From assembly GCF_019392245.1 (NCBI RefSeq), contig NZ_JAHXRL010000003.1:124001-188000 (forward strand): a stretch of 64,000 nt of DNA, read 5' to 3'. This document shows positions 51,279 to 62,598 of this stretch, one piece after another. The translations under genes were made by a program, and so were the position numbers. Each line of letters begins with the position of its first letter. The stretch's first letter is position 1. The stretch is from Sulfitobacter sp. CW3 (lineage in GTDB: Bacteria; Pseudomonadota; Alphaproteobacteria; Rhodobacterales; Rhodobacteraceae). A model generated the notes under the pieces. It saw nothing but the letters and a program-made list of their open reading frames with translations, did no database searches and was not told the origin of the DNA.

Positions 51279-52070
51279 GAATGCCGCGCGGACGGTCGCT
51301 GCGTCGATGGCGAAACGTGTGCGAAACATCTCTTCTTGCTCGACCGTTAGGGGCGATACATTGGCGGGTTTTTCACCCTTTTGGCGGCTGTCGTTCGATC
51401 CGTTGTGACCCCGCACAAACATATGTTTGGTGTCAAAAGACACTGTCGGCATAAAGCGGTTAATCTTGTTATGGGCGAAGTTCATGATCGTCATGGGGCA
51501 GCGCGGGCGCGCGTACATGCCTAATGCGGCCACATCAAAGGGGCGAAAGACTTCGAGTGCGGCAATGCCATCTGGCCCGTATTCCGCAATAAAGCCTTTG
51601 TTCCAGTCAAACGCGACGGTGCGGTGCTGTGCGATCAGGCCGGAACAATCCTTTGGCGCGGCCCGCAAGCGTTCGACAAAGTCGACGGCGACGGCATCAT
51701 CGTCGTCAAACCGGAACTGCATAGAAGCCACATCTTGGTCGCGGGTGGTGTTCAGGATTTCCTTCATCACCTCGCGGTGCGGGCGCGGCGGTTCTGCGTG
51801 AATGCGGGCTTGGGGCAAATCTGCGGTGATGTCGTGCAAGCGGTCCAGGTATTGCTTGGGCATCGTGTCACCGACGACAATCACCAGTTCAAAATCAGGA
51901 TCAGTTTGCGCCTTTAGGCAGGGCAGGGCGACGGTTTCAAATAATCTAAAGCGTTCTTCGAGCCGCCCGGCACCATAGAGATAGGCAATGCGGTCTTCGA
52001 TCGTGTCGTGCCCGACCTGAAAGCCGCCAAGCGCAGGATAGGAAAACCGGCAAAGACCAATGATCTGCAT
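51267..52070 (-). CDS. Putative rhamnosyltransferase
   Basis: Predicted glycosyltransferase, 267 aa, of the putative rhamnosyltransferase type. IGLCRFSYPALGGFQVGHDT opens the protein; LFETVALPCLKAQTDPDFEL and VIVVGDTMPKQYLDRLHDI form the nucleotide-sugar domain, and the acidic cluster FRFDDDDAVAVDFVERL is the metal site. Start at 52070 (MQIIGLCRF) is chosen on homologous N-terminus; the frame stays open to 52172. It is convergent with the DMT permease and divergent from rpsL. The glycan target is unknown. Confidence 0.78.
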   Translation of the reverse strand: MQIIGLCRFSYPALGGFQVGHDTIEDRIAYLYGAGRLEERFRLFETVALPCLKAQTDPDFELVIVVGDTMPKQYLDRLHDITADLPQARIHAEPPRPHREVMKEILNTTRDQDVASMQFRFDDDDAVAVDFVERLRAAPKDCSGLIAQHRTVAFDWNKGFIAEYGPDGIAALEVFRPFDVAALGMYARPRCPMTIMNFAHNKINRFMPTVSFDTKHMFVRGHNGSNDSRQKGEKPANVSPLTVEQEEMFRTRFAIDAATVRAAFSAS

Positions 52071-52477
52071 CTGATAGGGGCCTTTGATCAACCACGAGAA
52101 CCGTTCAAATATGGCGGGGCGTTGGCCACCATTGCAAGCGACAATTCCGCAGTGCACCGGATCAGGGCCCATTGTTACCGCTACTGTTGACAGCGGCGGC
52201 GACTCTGCCTATACGCGCCCTATCTCGGATGTGGGGGTCGCCCCGCTGTGCCGAAATCATACCACCTGTGGTCACGATCCGGTCTAATGCTGACCCGATC
52301 CTCTGTTACCCCACCGCCTCGTTTTCCTCGGTACGGAAACGCTGCGGTGATTTTGCTTTGCGCCACTTGCGCTTGGTAAAAGCAGCTTCGCGGACGCGTG
52401 AGGGGACCGAAATTTAAACCGCACTGGGGTCCGCCCCGCTGCACCACATATGTGAGCTAAACGGGGATAAAACCGGA
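52071..52477. other. Intergenic region upstream of rpsL
   Basis: This 407-base stretch has no gene I can support. It separates the minus-strand rhamnosyltransferase from rpsL and should hold the str-operon promoter. Two related GC-rich segments occur, GGGGGTCGCCCCGCTG near 52233 and GGGGTCCGCCCCGCTG near 52426, of unknown meaning. A clear -35/-10 pair was not found. Confidence 0.5.
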
Positions 52478-52849
52478 ATGCCAACGATCCAACAGCTGAT
52501 CCGCAAACCGCGCCAGCCTAAAATCAAACGTTCGAAATCCATGCACCTGCAAGAATGCCCGCAAAAGCGCGGCGTTTGTACACGTGTTTACACAACCACA
52601 CCTAAAAAGCCGAACTCGGCCATGCGTAAGGTTGCCAAAGTGCGCCTGACAAACGGTTTTGAAGTCATCAGCTACATCCCAGGTGAATCGCACAACCTTC
52701 AAGAGCACTCTGTTGTTCTGATCCGCGGCGGTCGTGTAAAAGACCTTCCCGGTGTGCGTTACCACATCCTGCGCGGTGTTCTGGATACTCAGGGCGTTAA
52801 AGACCGTAAGCAGCGTCGCTCCAAGTATGGTGCAAAGAAGCCAAAATAA
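52478..52849 (+). CDS. rpsL: 30S ribosomal protein S12
   Basis: Decoding-centre protein. [35 protein letters not shown] and [20 protein letters not shown] are canonical. The lysines at the streptomycin-resistance positions (TTPKKPNSA and GGRVKDLPG) are wild-type. 123 aa. First gene of the rpsL-rpsG-fusA-tufB unit. Confidence 0.98.
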   Translation: MPTIQQLIRKPRQPKIKRSKSMHLQECPQKRGVCTRVYTTTPKKPNSAMRKVAKVRLTNGFEVISYIPGESHNLQEHSVVLIRGGRVKDLPGVRYHILRGVLDTQGVKDRKQRRSKYGAKKPK

Positions 52850-53010
52850 TTTGGGTGGGTCTTGGGCGGTTTTTCAATCGCCCGGGGCCGTCCAGCATAC
52901 TTTCCCTTCGGGGATGAGCTGGGGTTGAGAGATACGCTGAAATCCACGCCTTAGGGCAAGGGGTATACCGGCCGGATCCAACCTTGGCGCAAGAACATTA
53001 GGAGCCTTAA

Positions 53011-53481
<471 letters not shown>

Positions 53482-53505
53482 TTCAGGCGGCATAACACGC
53501 CTTCG

Positions 53506-53528
53506 TCGCGCCCCAGGCTGGGGCGCGA
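53506..53528 (+). terminator. Hairpin between rpsG and fusA
   Basis: TCGCGCCCCA (53506-53515) pairs with TGGGGCGCGA (53519-53528) around GGC, followed by TTTATCC. It is probably a partial terminator or mRNA processing site, since fusA follows in the same operon 36 bases later. Confidence 0.55.
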
Positions 53529-53564
53529 TTTATCCGTTTCAGATATATTCGAGGAAGCAGCCCC

Positions 53565-55691
<2,127 letters not shown>

Positions 55692-55715
55692 CTGTCGCAA
55701 CGAAATAACTGGGAT

Positions 55716-55767
55716 GGCGGGGAAAACCCCGCCCTACCCAAACCGTAGGGTGGGTTTTATCCCCACC
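55716..55767 (+). repeat. Paired palindromic elements in the fusA-tufB spacer (copies 2 and 3)
   Basis: GGCGGGG-AAAA-CCCCGCC then CTAC (55716-55737), and, facing it, CGTAGGGTGGG-TTTTATC-CCCACC (55744-55767). The two read as an inverted pair, and the CCCTAC and GTAGGG parts can also pair with one another, giving alternative folds directly upstream of the tufB ribosome site. Confidence 0.65.
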
Positions 55768-55795
55768 ATCCAAATTGAAAATCAAGGAGGCCACC

Positions 55796-56971
55796 ATGGC
55801 TAAGGCAAAGTTTGAACGTAATAAACCACACGTTAACATCGGCACGATCGGTCACGTTGACCACGGCAAGACGACGTTGACAGCTGCGATCACCAAGTAT
55901 TTTGGCGATTTCAAAGCGTATGACCAAATTGACGGCGCGCCCGAAGAAAAAGCACGCGGCATCACCATTTCGACCGCTCACGTTGAGTACGAAACCGAAG
56001 CACGTCACTATGCACACGTCGACTGCCCCGGCCACGCTGACTATGTGAAAAACATGATCACTGGTGCGGCACAGATGGACGGCGCGATCCTGGTTGTGAA
56101 CGCGGCCGATGGCCCGATGCCACAAACCCGCGAGCACATCCTGCTGGGCCGCCAGGTTGGTATCCCGACCATGGTTGTTTACATGAACAAAGTTGACCAG
56201 GTTGACGACGAAGAACTGCTGGAATTGGTGGAAATGGAAATCCGCGAATTGCTGTCGTCCTACGACTACCCAGGCGACGACATGCCGGTTGTTCCTGGTT
56301 CCGCTCTGGCAGCCATGGAAGGCCGCGATCCTGAGATCGGTGAAAACTCGATCCGCGCGCTGATGAAAGCCGTTGACGAATACATCCCGACACCAGCACG
56401 CGCTGTTGACCAGCCGTTCCTGATGCCAGTGGAAGACGTGTTCTCGATCTCTGGTCGTGGTACAGTTGTTACAGGCCGTGTCGAGCGTGGCGTGATCAAC
56501 GTTGGCGACGAAATCGAAATCGTTGGTATCCGCGACACCAAGAAAACCACCTGTACCGGCGTTGAAATGTTCCGCAAACTGCTGGACCGCGGTGAAGCTG
56601 GCGACAACATCGGTGCCCTGCTGCGCGGCGTTGACCGTGAAGGCGTTGAGCGTGGTCAGGTTCTGTGTAAGCCAGGTTCGGTTAAGCCACACACCAAGTT
56701 CACAGCCGAAGCGTACATCTTGACCAAAGAAGAGGGTGGCCGTCACACGCCATTCTTCGCGAACTACCGTCCACAGTTCTACTTCCGGACCACAGACGTT
56801 ACCGGTACTGTTCAGCTGCCAGAAGGCACTGAAATGGTTATGCCCGGCGACAACCTGCAGTTCGACGTTGAACTGATCGCACCAATCGCGATGGAAGACG
56901 GTCTGCGCTTTGCGATCCGCGAAGGCGGCCGCACCGTTGGCGCGGGCGTTGTGTCCAAAATCAACGAATAA
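55796..56971 (+). CDS. tufB: Elongation factor Tu, copy B
   Basis: Second EF-Tu gene, 391 aa, identical in protein and apparently in DNA to the copy at 34830-36005. It keeps its usual place after fusA in the str operon and has a strong AAGGAGG site eight bases before the ATG. The identity includes the stop and about 30 bases beyond it, then becomes nearly identical through the terminator. Gene conversion is the likely cause. Confidence 0.97.
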   Translation: MAKAKFERNKPHVNIGTIGHVDHGKTTLTAAITKYFGDFKAYDQIDGAPEEKARGITISTAHVEYETEARHYAHVDCPGHADYVKNMITGAAQMDGAILVVNAADGPMPQTREHILLGRQVGIPTMVVYMNKVDQVDDEELLELVEMEIRELLSSYDYPGDDMPVVPGSALAAMEGRDPEIGENSIRALMKAVDEYIPTPARAVDQPFLMPVEDVFSISGRGTVVTGRVERGVINVGDEIEIVGIRDTKKTTCTGVEMFRKLLDRGEAGDNIGALLRGVDREGVERGQVLCKPGSVKPHTKFTAEAYILTKEEGGRHTPFFANYRPQFYFRTTDVTGTVQLPEGTEMVMPGDNLQFDVELIAPIAMEDGLRFAIREGGRTVGAGVVSKINE

Positions 56972-57013
56972 GCCGCAAAGCGGGCCCGCCCCGCACTGCA
57001 GTTGATCGTATCG

Positions 57014-57041
57014 AAGGCCGCTCTGGAAACAGGGCGGCCTT
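57014..57041 (+). terminator. Terminator after tufB
   Basis: Same 12-bp stem with GAAA loop as after tufA (left arm 57014-57025, right arm 57030-57041), then TTTCTTTTG. Confidence 0.88.
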
Positions 57042-57153
57042 TTCTTTTGCCGCGGTGGTGAGATTACCGGCAGGCCGCGAAAATTCCGGCAGATTTGGCT
57101 GAATTGCCCACAAGTTTACTGTTCAAGCATGCCAAATGGGCTAGTGTTGGTCT

Positions 57154-57696
57154 ATGAGACAGAGTTCATCCATCATTTGCCGATTTTTTGCCCTGCTGTT
57201 GTTGCTGTGGCCCTGTACCGTTGTCGCGGGGGAATTTGACCGCTTCGCGGGGAGCTTTACCGGCGAGGCTGAATTCGTCTTTGACGGCGAAACGCAGCGC
57301 CGAGATATGAGTACCACGATCGTGCCCACGAAGAACGGGTTCAGATTAAGTTGGACATCCGTGAGCCACAAAGACGATGGCCGGGCCAAGTCGAAGACGT
57401 ATAATATTTTGTTCGAACCCAGCGGCCGCAAGAATATCTATTCCTCGGCGATGAGAACCAATGTTTTCGGCAAAGATGTTCCCCTGAACCCACTAAAAGG
57501 CGAGCCCTATGTTTGGGCCAGATTAAACGGTGATACGCTGTCGGTGTTTTCGCTGGTTATCGACGAAACCGGGGAATACGAGATGCAAGAATATCATCGC
57601 ACCTTGGTTGCAGAGGGCCTGGAGCTGGAGTTTATCCGCTTGCGCAATGGCGGTGCCCTCAAGGAAATCCGGACGCTTTTGCACCGTATCGATTAA
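57154..57696 (+). CDS. Secreted/periplasmic protein of unknown function
   Basis: A 180 aa protein not recognised. It begins with a signal peptide (MRQSSSIICRFFALLLLLWP, cleavage likely after VVAG near residue 25). The mature part is mostly predicted beta strands (FAGSFTGEAEFVFDGETQR, RDMSTTIVPTKNGFRLSWTS, YVWARLNGDTLSVFSLVIDE) with no cysteine pairs or known motif. It and the next gene are inserted between tufB and rpsJ, after the tufB terminator. Confidence 0.65.
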   Translation: MRQSSSIICRFFALLLLLWPCTVVAGEFDRFAGSFTGEAEFVFDGETQRRDMSTTIVPTKNGFRLSWTSVSHKDDGRAKSKTYNILFEPSGRKNIYSSAMRTNVFGKDVPLNPLKGEPYVWARLNGDTLSVFSLVIDETGEYEMQEYHRTLVAEGLELEFIRLRNGGALKEIRTLLHRID

Positions 57697-57734
57697 CGCC
57701 GGCTTTGACCGTCAGGCCTCAGTGGATCTAACCC

Positions 57735-58256
57735 ATGTCGTCAGTTCACCCTTCTGAAGTATCCACGCAGCGGCAGTACCTTTTGGCGTCCCTAGAGGAG
57801 GCGCAAGCAACGGTGCGCGCCTATGACACCAAGGCCCAGATTGTCGGCATCGGATATACATTTGCGCTGAATATCGTGGCGACTGTGATCGGGGGATTGC
57901 CCGGATACGGGAACGAAGGGCTGGTCTATGTGGTCCTATTCTGGGCCGTGGTTATGGCTCCGCTGTTCTTTTTTGGCTATGTCCTGTATCCTTCAAGACG
58001 GACTGCGCCGAAAGTAAACGACGATACAGAGAACGGCGTCGAGCGGGTCCTATATGTTCAGACGGCACGCCATAGGACGGTGGCCGACCTGCAATCCGCA
58101 GTATCTAAGGCGGATTGGCTCGCCGAGTTGGCGTATGAAGTGTTAAAGGTGTCGAAACTGCGCGAGCAAAAACGCCTTCGGTTTATCGTGGCGCTTTATG
58201 CGACCGTCTTTTCCTTTGCGCTGCTGGCAGTGAAACAGCTTTCGTCTGTGATCTAG
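57735..58256 (+). CDS. Small membrane protein resembling Pycsar effector transmembrane domain
   Basis: A 173 aa protein with three hydrophobic stretches (about 36-55, 66-86 and 147-168). Its N-terminal helix carries RAYDTKAQIVGIGYTFALN, with a D-x-K-A motif at the mouth of the first membrane segment, and the C-terminal helix ALYATVFSFALLAVKQL is preceded by a basic stretch (KVSKLREQKRLRF). This layout and D-x-K-A motif resemble the Pycsar effector/2TM sensor families. No cyclase gene is adjacent, so antiviral function is inference only. It begins 38 bases after the previous gene. Confidence 0.6.
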   Translation: MSSVHPSEVSTQRQYLLASLEEAQATVRAYDTKAQIVGIGYTFALNIVATVIGGLPGYGNEGLVYVVLFWAVVMAPLFFFGYVLYPSRRTAPKVNDDTENGVERVLYVQTARHRTVADLQSAVSKADWLAELAYEVLKVSKLREQKRLRFIVALYATVFSFALLAVKQLSSVI

Positions 58257-58330
58257 GCGGGGCTTGCCGGCAAACACCACAGGTTTCCGCAGTCTGGCTG
58301 GAAACGTGAACTCGATACGGCAATTCCCCC

Positions 58331-58359
58331 TTGCCACAGGGGGCGACTCGACCTATAGA
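58331..58359 (+). promoter_or_regulatory. Promoter for rpsJ (S10 operon)
   Basis: TTGCCA (58331-58336), spacer of 17, TATAGA (58354-58359). Both boxes match the sigma-70 consensus well (TTGACA, TATAAT). Initiation would be near 58366. Confidence 0.6.
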
Positions 58360-58372
58360 GCGCAAGTCTCAG

Positions 58373-58396
58373 CGGGGTGCGTTTTTACGCGCCCCG
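58373..58396 (+). terminator. Leader hairpin in the S10 5' region, candidate attenuator
   Basis: CGGGGTGCGT (58373-58382), loop TTTT, ACGCGCCCCG (58387-58396), one G-T pair, followed by TTTGATTT. It lies just downstream of the promoter, where E. coli has the L4-sensitive attenuator. Confidence 0.6.
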
Positions 58397-58481
58397 TTTG
58401 ATTTACGATAAAGCGCAATGAAGGGCCGTGATGAGGCGTCTCTTCCTCTTCGTTTCTACTCCCAATGAGGGATGATGACAT

Positions 58482-58799
58482 ATGGCACAAAGCCAAAACA
58501 TCCGCATCCGGCTGAAGGCGTTTGATTATCGCGTGTTGGATGCGTCCACACAAGAGATCGTCAACACCGCCAAGCGTACCGGTGCCTCTGTTCGCGGCCC
58601 AATTCCGCTGCCGAACAAGATCGAAAAATTCACAGTTCTGCGTGGCCCCCACGTTGACAAAAAATCCCGTGACCAGTTCGAAATCCGCACGCACAAGCGT
58701 TTGCTGGATATCGTTGATCCGACCCCCCAGACCGTGGACGCGCTGATGAAGCTTGACCTGGCCGCTGGTGTGGACGTCGAGATCAAGCTGCAGTCATAA
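58482..58799 (+). CDS. rpsJ: 30S ribosomal protein S10
   Basis: 30S head protein and, with NusB, part of antitermination complexes. [40 protein letters not shown] and [20 protein letters not shown] are canonical. 105 aa. First gene of the S10 operon; rplC follows 18 bases on. Confidence 0.98.
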   Translation: MAQSQNIRIRLKAFDYRVLDASTQEIVNTAKRTGASVRGPIPLPNKIEKFTVLRGPHVDKKSRDQFEIRTHKRLLDIVDPTPQTVDALMKLDLAAGVDVEIKLQS

Positions 58800-58817
58800 G
58801 CGTAGGAGGGTAATATT

Positions 58818-59660
58818 ATGTTGCGCTCAGGCGTTATTGCAAAAAAGATGGGCATGACCCGTTTGTTCATGGAAGACGGCAAACAGATTCCCGTAACCGT
58901 TCTCCAGCTCGACAAACTTCAGGTCGTTGCACAGCGTACCATCGAACGGGACGGCTACACAGCTGTTCAGCTCGGCGCAGGTACAGCCAAGGTTAAACGG
59001 ACATCGGCACCCATGCGTGGTCACTTTGCTGCGGCAAAGGTTGAACCAAAGCGTAAGGTTGCAGAATTCCGCATCGACCCAGAAGCTATGTTGAATGTTG
59101 GCGAAGAAATCATCGCCGATCATTACTTTGCTGGTCAGTATGTTGACGTTGCAGGCACATCCATCGGTAAAGGTTTTGCCGGTGCGATGAAACGCCACAA
59201 CTTTGGCGGTCTGCGTGCGACACACGGTGTTTCCGTGTCTCACCGTTCGCACGGTTCCACCGGTCAGTGTCAGGATCCGGGCAAGGTTTTCAAAGGCAAG
59301 AAAATGGCCGGTCACATGGGTTCCGCCCGTGTAACCACTCAGAACCTCGAAGTTGTCAAAACTGACACCGCTCGTGGCCTGATCATGGTCAAAGGCGCTG
59401 TTCCCGGCTCCAAAGGTGGTTGGGTGACTGTTAAGGATGCGGTTAAGAAGCCATTCCCTGACAACGCCATTCTGCCAGCTGCTCTGCGCTCCGCCGCAGA
59501 AGAAGCATCGAAAGCCGCAGAAGAAGCCGCAGCAGCAGCTGCAGCCGAAGCAGAAGCAGCAGCAGCGGAAGCCGCAGCAGCCGAGCAGGCCGCGATGGAA
59601 GCCGCAGAAAGCACTGACGCAGCCGCGCCAGATGCAGAAAAGAAAGAGGGTGACGCATGA
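58818..59660 (+). CDS. rplC: 50S ribosomal protein L3 with alanine/glutamate-rich C-terminal extension
   Basis: Early-assembly protein near the peptidyl-transferase centre. The globular part and extended finger ([20 protein letters not shown], followed by [20 protein letters not shown]) are standard. From residue 222 to 280 there is an extra 59-residue tail of alternating A and E, probably helical or coiled coil, compared with about 209 aa in E. coli. The tail is encoded in GCA/GAA-rich DNA. Overlaps rplD by four bases. Confidence 0.96.
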   Translation: MLRSGVIAKKMGMTRLFMEDGKQIPVTVLQLDKLQVVAQRTIERDGYTAVQLGAGTAKVKRTSAPMRGHFAAAKVEPKRKVAEFRIDPEAMLNVGEEIIADHYFAGQYVDVAGTSIGKGFAGAMKRHNFGGLRATHGVSVSHRSHGSTGQCQDPGKVFKGKKMAGHMGSARVTTQNLEVVKTDTARGLIMVKGAVPGSKGGWVTVKDAVKKPFPDNAILPAALRSAAEEASKAAEEAAAAAAAEAEAAAAEAAAAEQAAMEAAESTDAAAPDAEKKEGDA

Positions 59661-60274
59661 AACTAGATGTCATCAAACTCGACGGCGGCAAGGCCGGATC
59701 GATCGACCTGGACGAGGCCCTGTTCGGCCTCGAGCCACGCGCCGACATCCTGCACCGCGTCGTCCGCTGGCAGCGCAACAACGCGCAGCAAGGCACGCAC
59801 AAGGTCAAGACACGGTCCGAGGTTAGCTATTCGACCAAGAAGATCTATCGTCAGAAAGGCACCGGCGGCGCACGCCACGGCGCACGTTCTGCACCGATCT
59901 TCCGTTCGGGTGGTATCTACAAGGGTCCAACCCCTCGTAGCCACGGCCACGAGCTGACCAAGAAGTTCCGCAAGCTGGGTCTGCGCCACGCTTTGTCCTC
60001 TAAGGCAAAGACAGGCAACCTGGTCATCATCGACGATGCCGCATCGGATGGGAAAACCGCAGCACTGGCCAAGCAGGTTAAGAACCTCGGCTGGAAACGC
60101 GCTTTGATCATTGATGGCGCGTCGGTGAACGAAAACTTCTTGCAAGCCGCGCGCAACATCGAAGGTCTGGATATCCTGCCAACGATGGGTGCAAACGTCT
60201 ATGACATCCTCAAGCGTGATACACTCGTGATCACCAAGTCGGGGATCGAAGCACTGGAGGCCCGTTTGAAATGA
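59657..60274 (+). CDS. rplD: 50S ribosomal protein L4
   Basis: Lines the exit tunnel and, in E. coli, represses the S10 operon. [40 protein letters not shown] and [19 protein letters not shown] form the conserved loop region. 205 aa. Start overlaps rplC (ATGA) and its end overlaps rplW by four bases. Confidence 0.97.
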   Translation: MKLDVIKLDGGKAGSIDLDEALFGLEPRADILHRVVRWQRNNAQQGTHKVKTRSEVSYSTKKIYRQKGTGGARHGARSAPIFRSGGIYKGPTPRSHGHELTKKFRKLGLRHALSSKAKTGNLVIIDDAASDGKTAALAKQVKNLGWKRALIIDGASVNENFLQAARNIEGLDILPTMGANVYDILKRDTLVITKSGIEALEARLK

Positions 60275-60567
60275 GCACCAAGCACCAACACTATGATGTG
60301 ATCCGCAAGCCGATCATCACCGAGAAAGCAACAATGGCGTCTGAGAACAACGCCGTCGTTTTCGAAGTGGCAATCGACAGCAACAAGCCAATGATCAAAG
60401 AAGCTGTTGAAGCTCTCTTTGGTGTCAAGGTGAAGGCCGTGAACACGACCATCACCAAAGGCAAGTCCAAGCGTTTCCGTGGCCAAATGGGCCGTCGCAA
60501 GGACGTCAAAAAGGCTTATGTTACGCTCGAAGAGGGTAACACCATCGACGTATCCACCGGGTTGTAA
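60271..60567 (+). CDS. rplW: 50S ribosomal protein L23
   Basis: Tunnel-exit protein that docks trigger factor and [43 protein letters not shown] and [16 protein letters not shown] are diagnostic. 98 aa. It is followed not by rplB but by a palindromic element and a terminator, so the S10 cluster is split here. Confidence 0.97.
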   Translation: MSTKHQHYDVIRKPIITEKATMASENNAVVFEVAIDSNKPMIKEAVEALFGVKVKAVNTTITKGKSKRFRGQMGRRKDVKKAYVTLEEGNTIDVSTGL

Positions 60568-60574
60568 TCCGGTT

Positions 60575-60597
60575 GGTGGGTTCGCACCCACCCCACG
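60575..60597 (+). repeat. Palindromic element copy 4 after rplW
   Basis: GGTGGGT-TCGC-ACCCACC followed by CCACG. It is the reverse complement of the rplK-leader copy (37969-37991) at 22 of 23 bases. Confidence 0.75.
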
Positions 60598-60605
60598 AAA
60601 ATAGC

Positions 60606-60637
60606 AAAAGCCCTCTGCCGTACGGTAGGGGGCTTTT
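60606..60637 (+). terminator. Terminator after rplW
   Basis: A 16-base arm on each side (60606-60621 with 60622-60637), with G-T pairs, ending in GGCTTTTTG. Because the arms abut, the effective loop is CGTACG. It ends the rpsJ-rplC-rplD-rplW message. Confidence 0.8.
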
Positions 60638-60828
60638 TGCATTTGGGGCTGGAGGTCTGTCGGGGTGTGTTCAGTGATCAGAAGGCCGCTTTTGACATTG
60701 AAGCGGGCCCTGCCTTTTTAGGGGGCAAACCGCGCGGATCATATTGCTGCGGCGTGGCGTGACTTCCAAATTCTTTGGGCGGATGCTATCCCACGCGGGA
60801 TCGTGCCGCTGGACAGGGAGTTCTGACG

Positions 60829-61401
60829 TTGCCAACGAGTGAACCACAAACACCCCACCACGCGACCACTGCCGAGTGCGAGGCTGCACTGGAACACATT
60901 CTGTCTGCGCCGGAGAGCGGCGCTGTGATCGGGCAATTGTGTTTTCGGCCGGAGTTCGAACAGCGGAGCTTTCCTGACACATTGGAAATGACCGTCAAGC
61001 ACGGGATCACCGGCGAGCGATGGACAAAGAAGCCTTGGCTAACGCTGCCCAACGGCGACCCGGACCCTAGAATACAGGTTTCTATTCTCTCGCAGAGGGT
61101 GATGGATTTGTGCTGGCGTGATCGCGAAAACACCGTGCATCCCGGCGACCCCATCGTTGTGGATATGGACCTGAGTGCCGCGAACCTGCCGGTGGGAACG
61201 CGGCTTAGCGCTGGTTCGGCGATCCTTGAGGTCAGCGACAAATTCAACACGGGCTGCATCAAATGGCACGACAGGTATGGCAACGATAGCCTGCGGTGGA
61301 TCAACAAGGCCGATCATCGCGCGTACCGCTTGCGTGGAATTCTTTGCAAGATCGTACAAGACGGGACCGTTAAGGTTGGGGATCAGTTGATTAAGCTGTG
61401 A
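60829..61401 (+). CDS. MOSC domain protein
   Basis: Predicted protein of 190 aa with a MOSC (MoCo sulfurase C-terminal) domain: SAANLPVGTRLSAGSAILEV, FNTGCIKWHDRYGNDSLRW with the conserved G-C, and LRGILCKIVQDGTVKVGDQL. MOSC proteins handle sulfur, nitrogen or metal compounds; this one stands alone and its substrate is unknown. TTG at 60829 is preferred because AGGGAG lies eight bases before it; an earlier TTG at 60775 would extend it. It sits between rplW and rplB, where no gene is expected. Confidence 0.8.
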   Translation: MPTSEPQTPHHATTAECEAALEHILSAPESGAVIGQLCFRPEFEQRSFPDTLEMTVKHGITGERWTKKPWLTLPNGDPDPRIQVSILSQRVMDLCWRDRENTVHPGDPIVVDMDLSAANLPVGTRLSAGSAILEVSDKFNTGCIKWHDRYGNDSLRWINKADHRAYRLRGILCKIVQDGTVKVGDQLIKL

Positions 61402-61556
61402 TCCGGTAGTCGATGGATGTGTGACGCATATAGTGTCCCAGGCCTTCCGGTTAAGGGGGGCGATACGTGCCGATCATGGCATGTCGTATTTGATATGTAG
61501 TATGGTGGTACACATGCCACGCACCTTCGCCCTTGACCCTATCGCCATCGTGACCT

Positions 61557-61605
61557 AAACGACCCCATCGGCAGCGCCCCGGATTCGTCCGGGGCTGTGT
61601 CGTTT
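61557..61605 (+). terminator. Two-part terminator upstream of rplB
   Basis: GCCCCGGA (61576-61583), TTCG, TCCGGGGC (61588-61595) inside an outer pairing AAACGAC (61557-61563) with GTCGTTT (61599-61605), then a T-rich end. It probably ends the MOSC transcript. Confidence 0.65.
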
Positions 61606-61613
61606 TGTGCGTT

Positions 61614-61635
61614 GGTGGGTTTCACTCACCCTACG
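61614..61635 (+). repeat. Palindromic element copy 5
   Basis: GGTGGGT-TTC-ACTCACC followed by CTACG, same orientation as copy 4, one G-T pair in the stem. Confidence 0.7.
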
Positions 61636-61752
61636 CCGGTCGGGCAGAGGGGTTCTTTGCCAGACATTCAAATTGGGGACCTTCGGGGCCCTATAACCAT
61701 CTCGGCTTCAACTTGTTGAAGTCGGGCACAAGCAAAACGGAAGACAGAAAAC

Positions 61753-62595
61753 ATGGCACTAAAGTCGTATAAACCGACGACGCCAGGCCAGCGTGGGCTG
61801 GTACTGATCGACCGTTCGGAGCTTTGGAAAGGTCGCCCGGTTAAAGCCCTCACAGAGGGTCTTAGCAAGCACGGCGGACGGAACAACACCGGACGGATCA
61901 CAATGCGTCGCAAGGGTGGTGGTGCAAAGCGCCTCTACCGCATCGTCGATTTCAAGCGCAACAAGCTGGACATGTCCGCGGTTGTCGCACGTATCGAATA
62001 TGACCCTAACCGGACCGCATTCATCGCACTGATCCAGTACGAAGATGGCGAACAGGCTTACATCCTGGCACCGCAGCGTATTGCTGTTGGCGACAAGGTG
62101 ATTGCATCGGCCAAGGCCGACATCAAGCCTGGTAACGCTATGCCATTCTCGGGCATGCCTATCGGTACGATCATTCACAACATCGAAATGAAGCCAGGCA
62201 AGGGCGGCCAGATCGCTCGTGCTGCCGGTACCTACGCCCAGTTCGTAGGCCGTGATGGTGGATATGCTCAGATCCGTTTGTCCTCGGGCGAACTGCGTCT
62301 GGTGCGTCAGGAATGTATGGCCACCGTTGGTGCCGTATCGAACCCTGACAACTCCAACCAGAACTACGGTAAAGCGGGCCGCATGCGTCACAAGGGCATC
62401 CGCCCATCTGTGCGTGGTGTTGTTATGAACCCGATCGACCACCCCCATGGTGGTGGTGAAGGCCGGACATCGGGTGGTCGTCACCCTGTTACGCCTTGGG
62501 GCAAGCCAACCAAGGGTGCAAAAACCCGCAACAAGAACAAAGCGTCCAGCAAGCTTATCCTACGCTCGCGTCACGCCAAGAAGAAGGGGCGTTAA
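61753..62595 (+). CDS. rplB: 50S ribosomal protein L2
   Basis: Conserved protein at the subunit interface. [39 protein letters not shown] and [20 protein letters not shown] (the conserved H-P-H-G-G-G loop) are hallmark. 280 aa. It heads the second half of the S10 cluster here; rpsS follows after 3 bases. Confidence 0.98.
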   Translation: MALKSYKPTTPGQRGLVLIDRSELWKGRPVKALTEGLSKHGGRNNTGRITMRRKGGGAKRLYRIVDFKRNKLDMSAVVARIEYDPNRTAFIALIQYEDGEQAYILAPQRIAVGDKVIASAKADIKPGNAMPFSGMPIGTIIHNIEMKPGKGGQIARAAGTYAQFVGRDGGYAQIRLSSGELRLVRQECMATVGAVSNPDNSNQNYGKAGRMRHKGIRPSVRGVVMNPIDHPHGGGEGRTSGGRHPVTPWGKPTKGAKTRNKNKASSKLILRSRHAKKKGR

Positions 62596-62598
62596 TAG

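Larger units (their letters stand above)
61402..61752 (+). other. Intergenic region between the MOSC gene and rplB
   Basis: A 351-base stretch with no standard gene. It holds a hairpin terminator (61576-61595), palindromic element copy 5 (61614-61635) and a stem CGGCTTCAAC/GTTGAAGTCG (61703-61724) just before rplB. TATAAC at 61692-61697 might be a -10 box, but no -35 was found 17 bases upstream. A 14-codon frame (61514-61558) stands just before the terminator and is probably chance. Confidence 0.6.
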
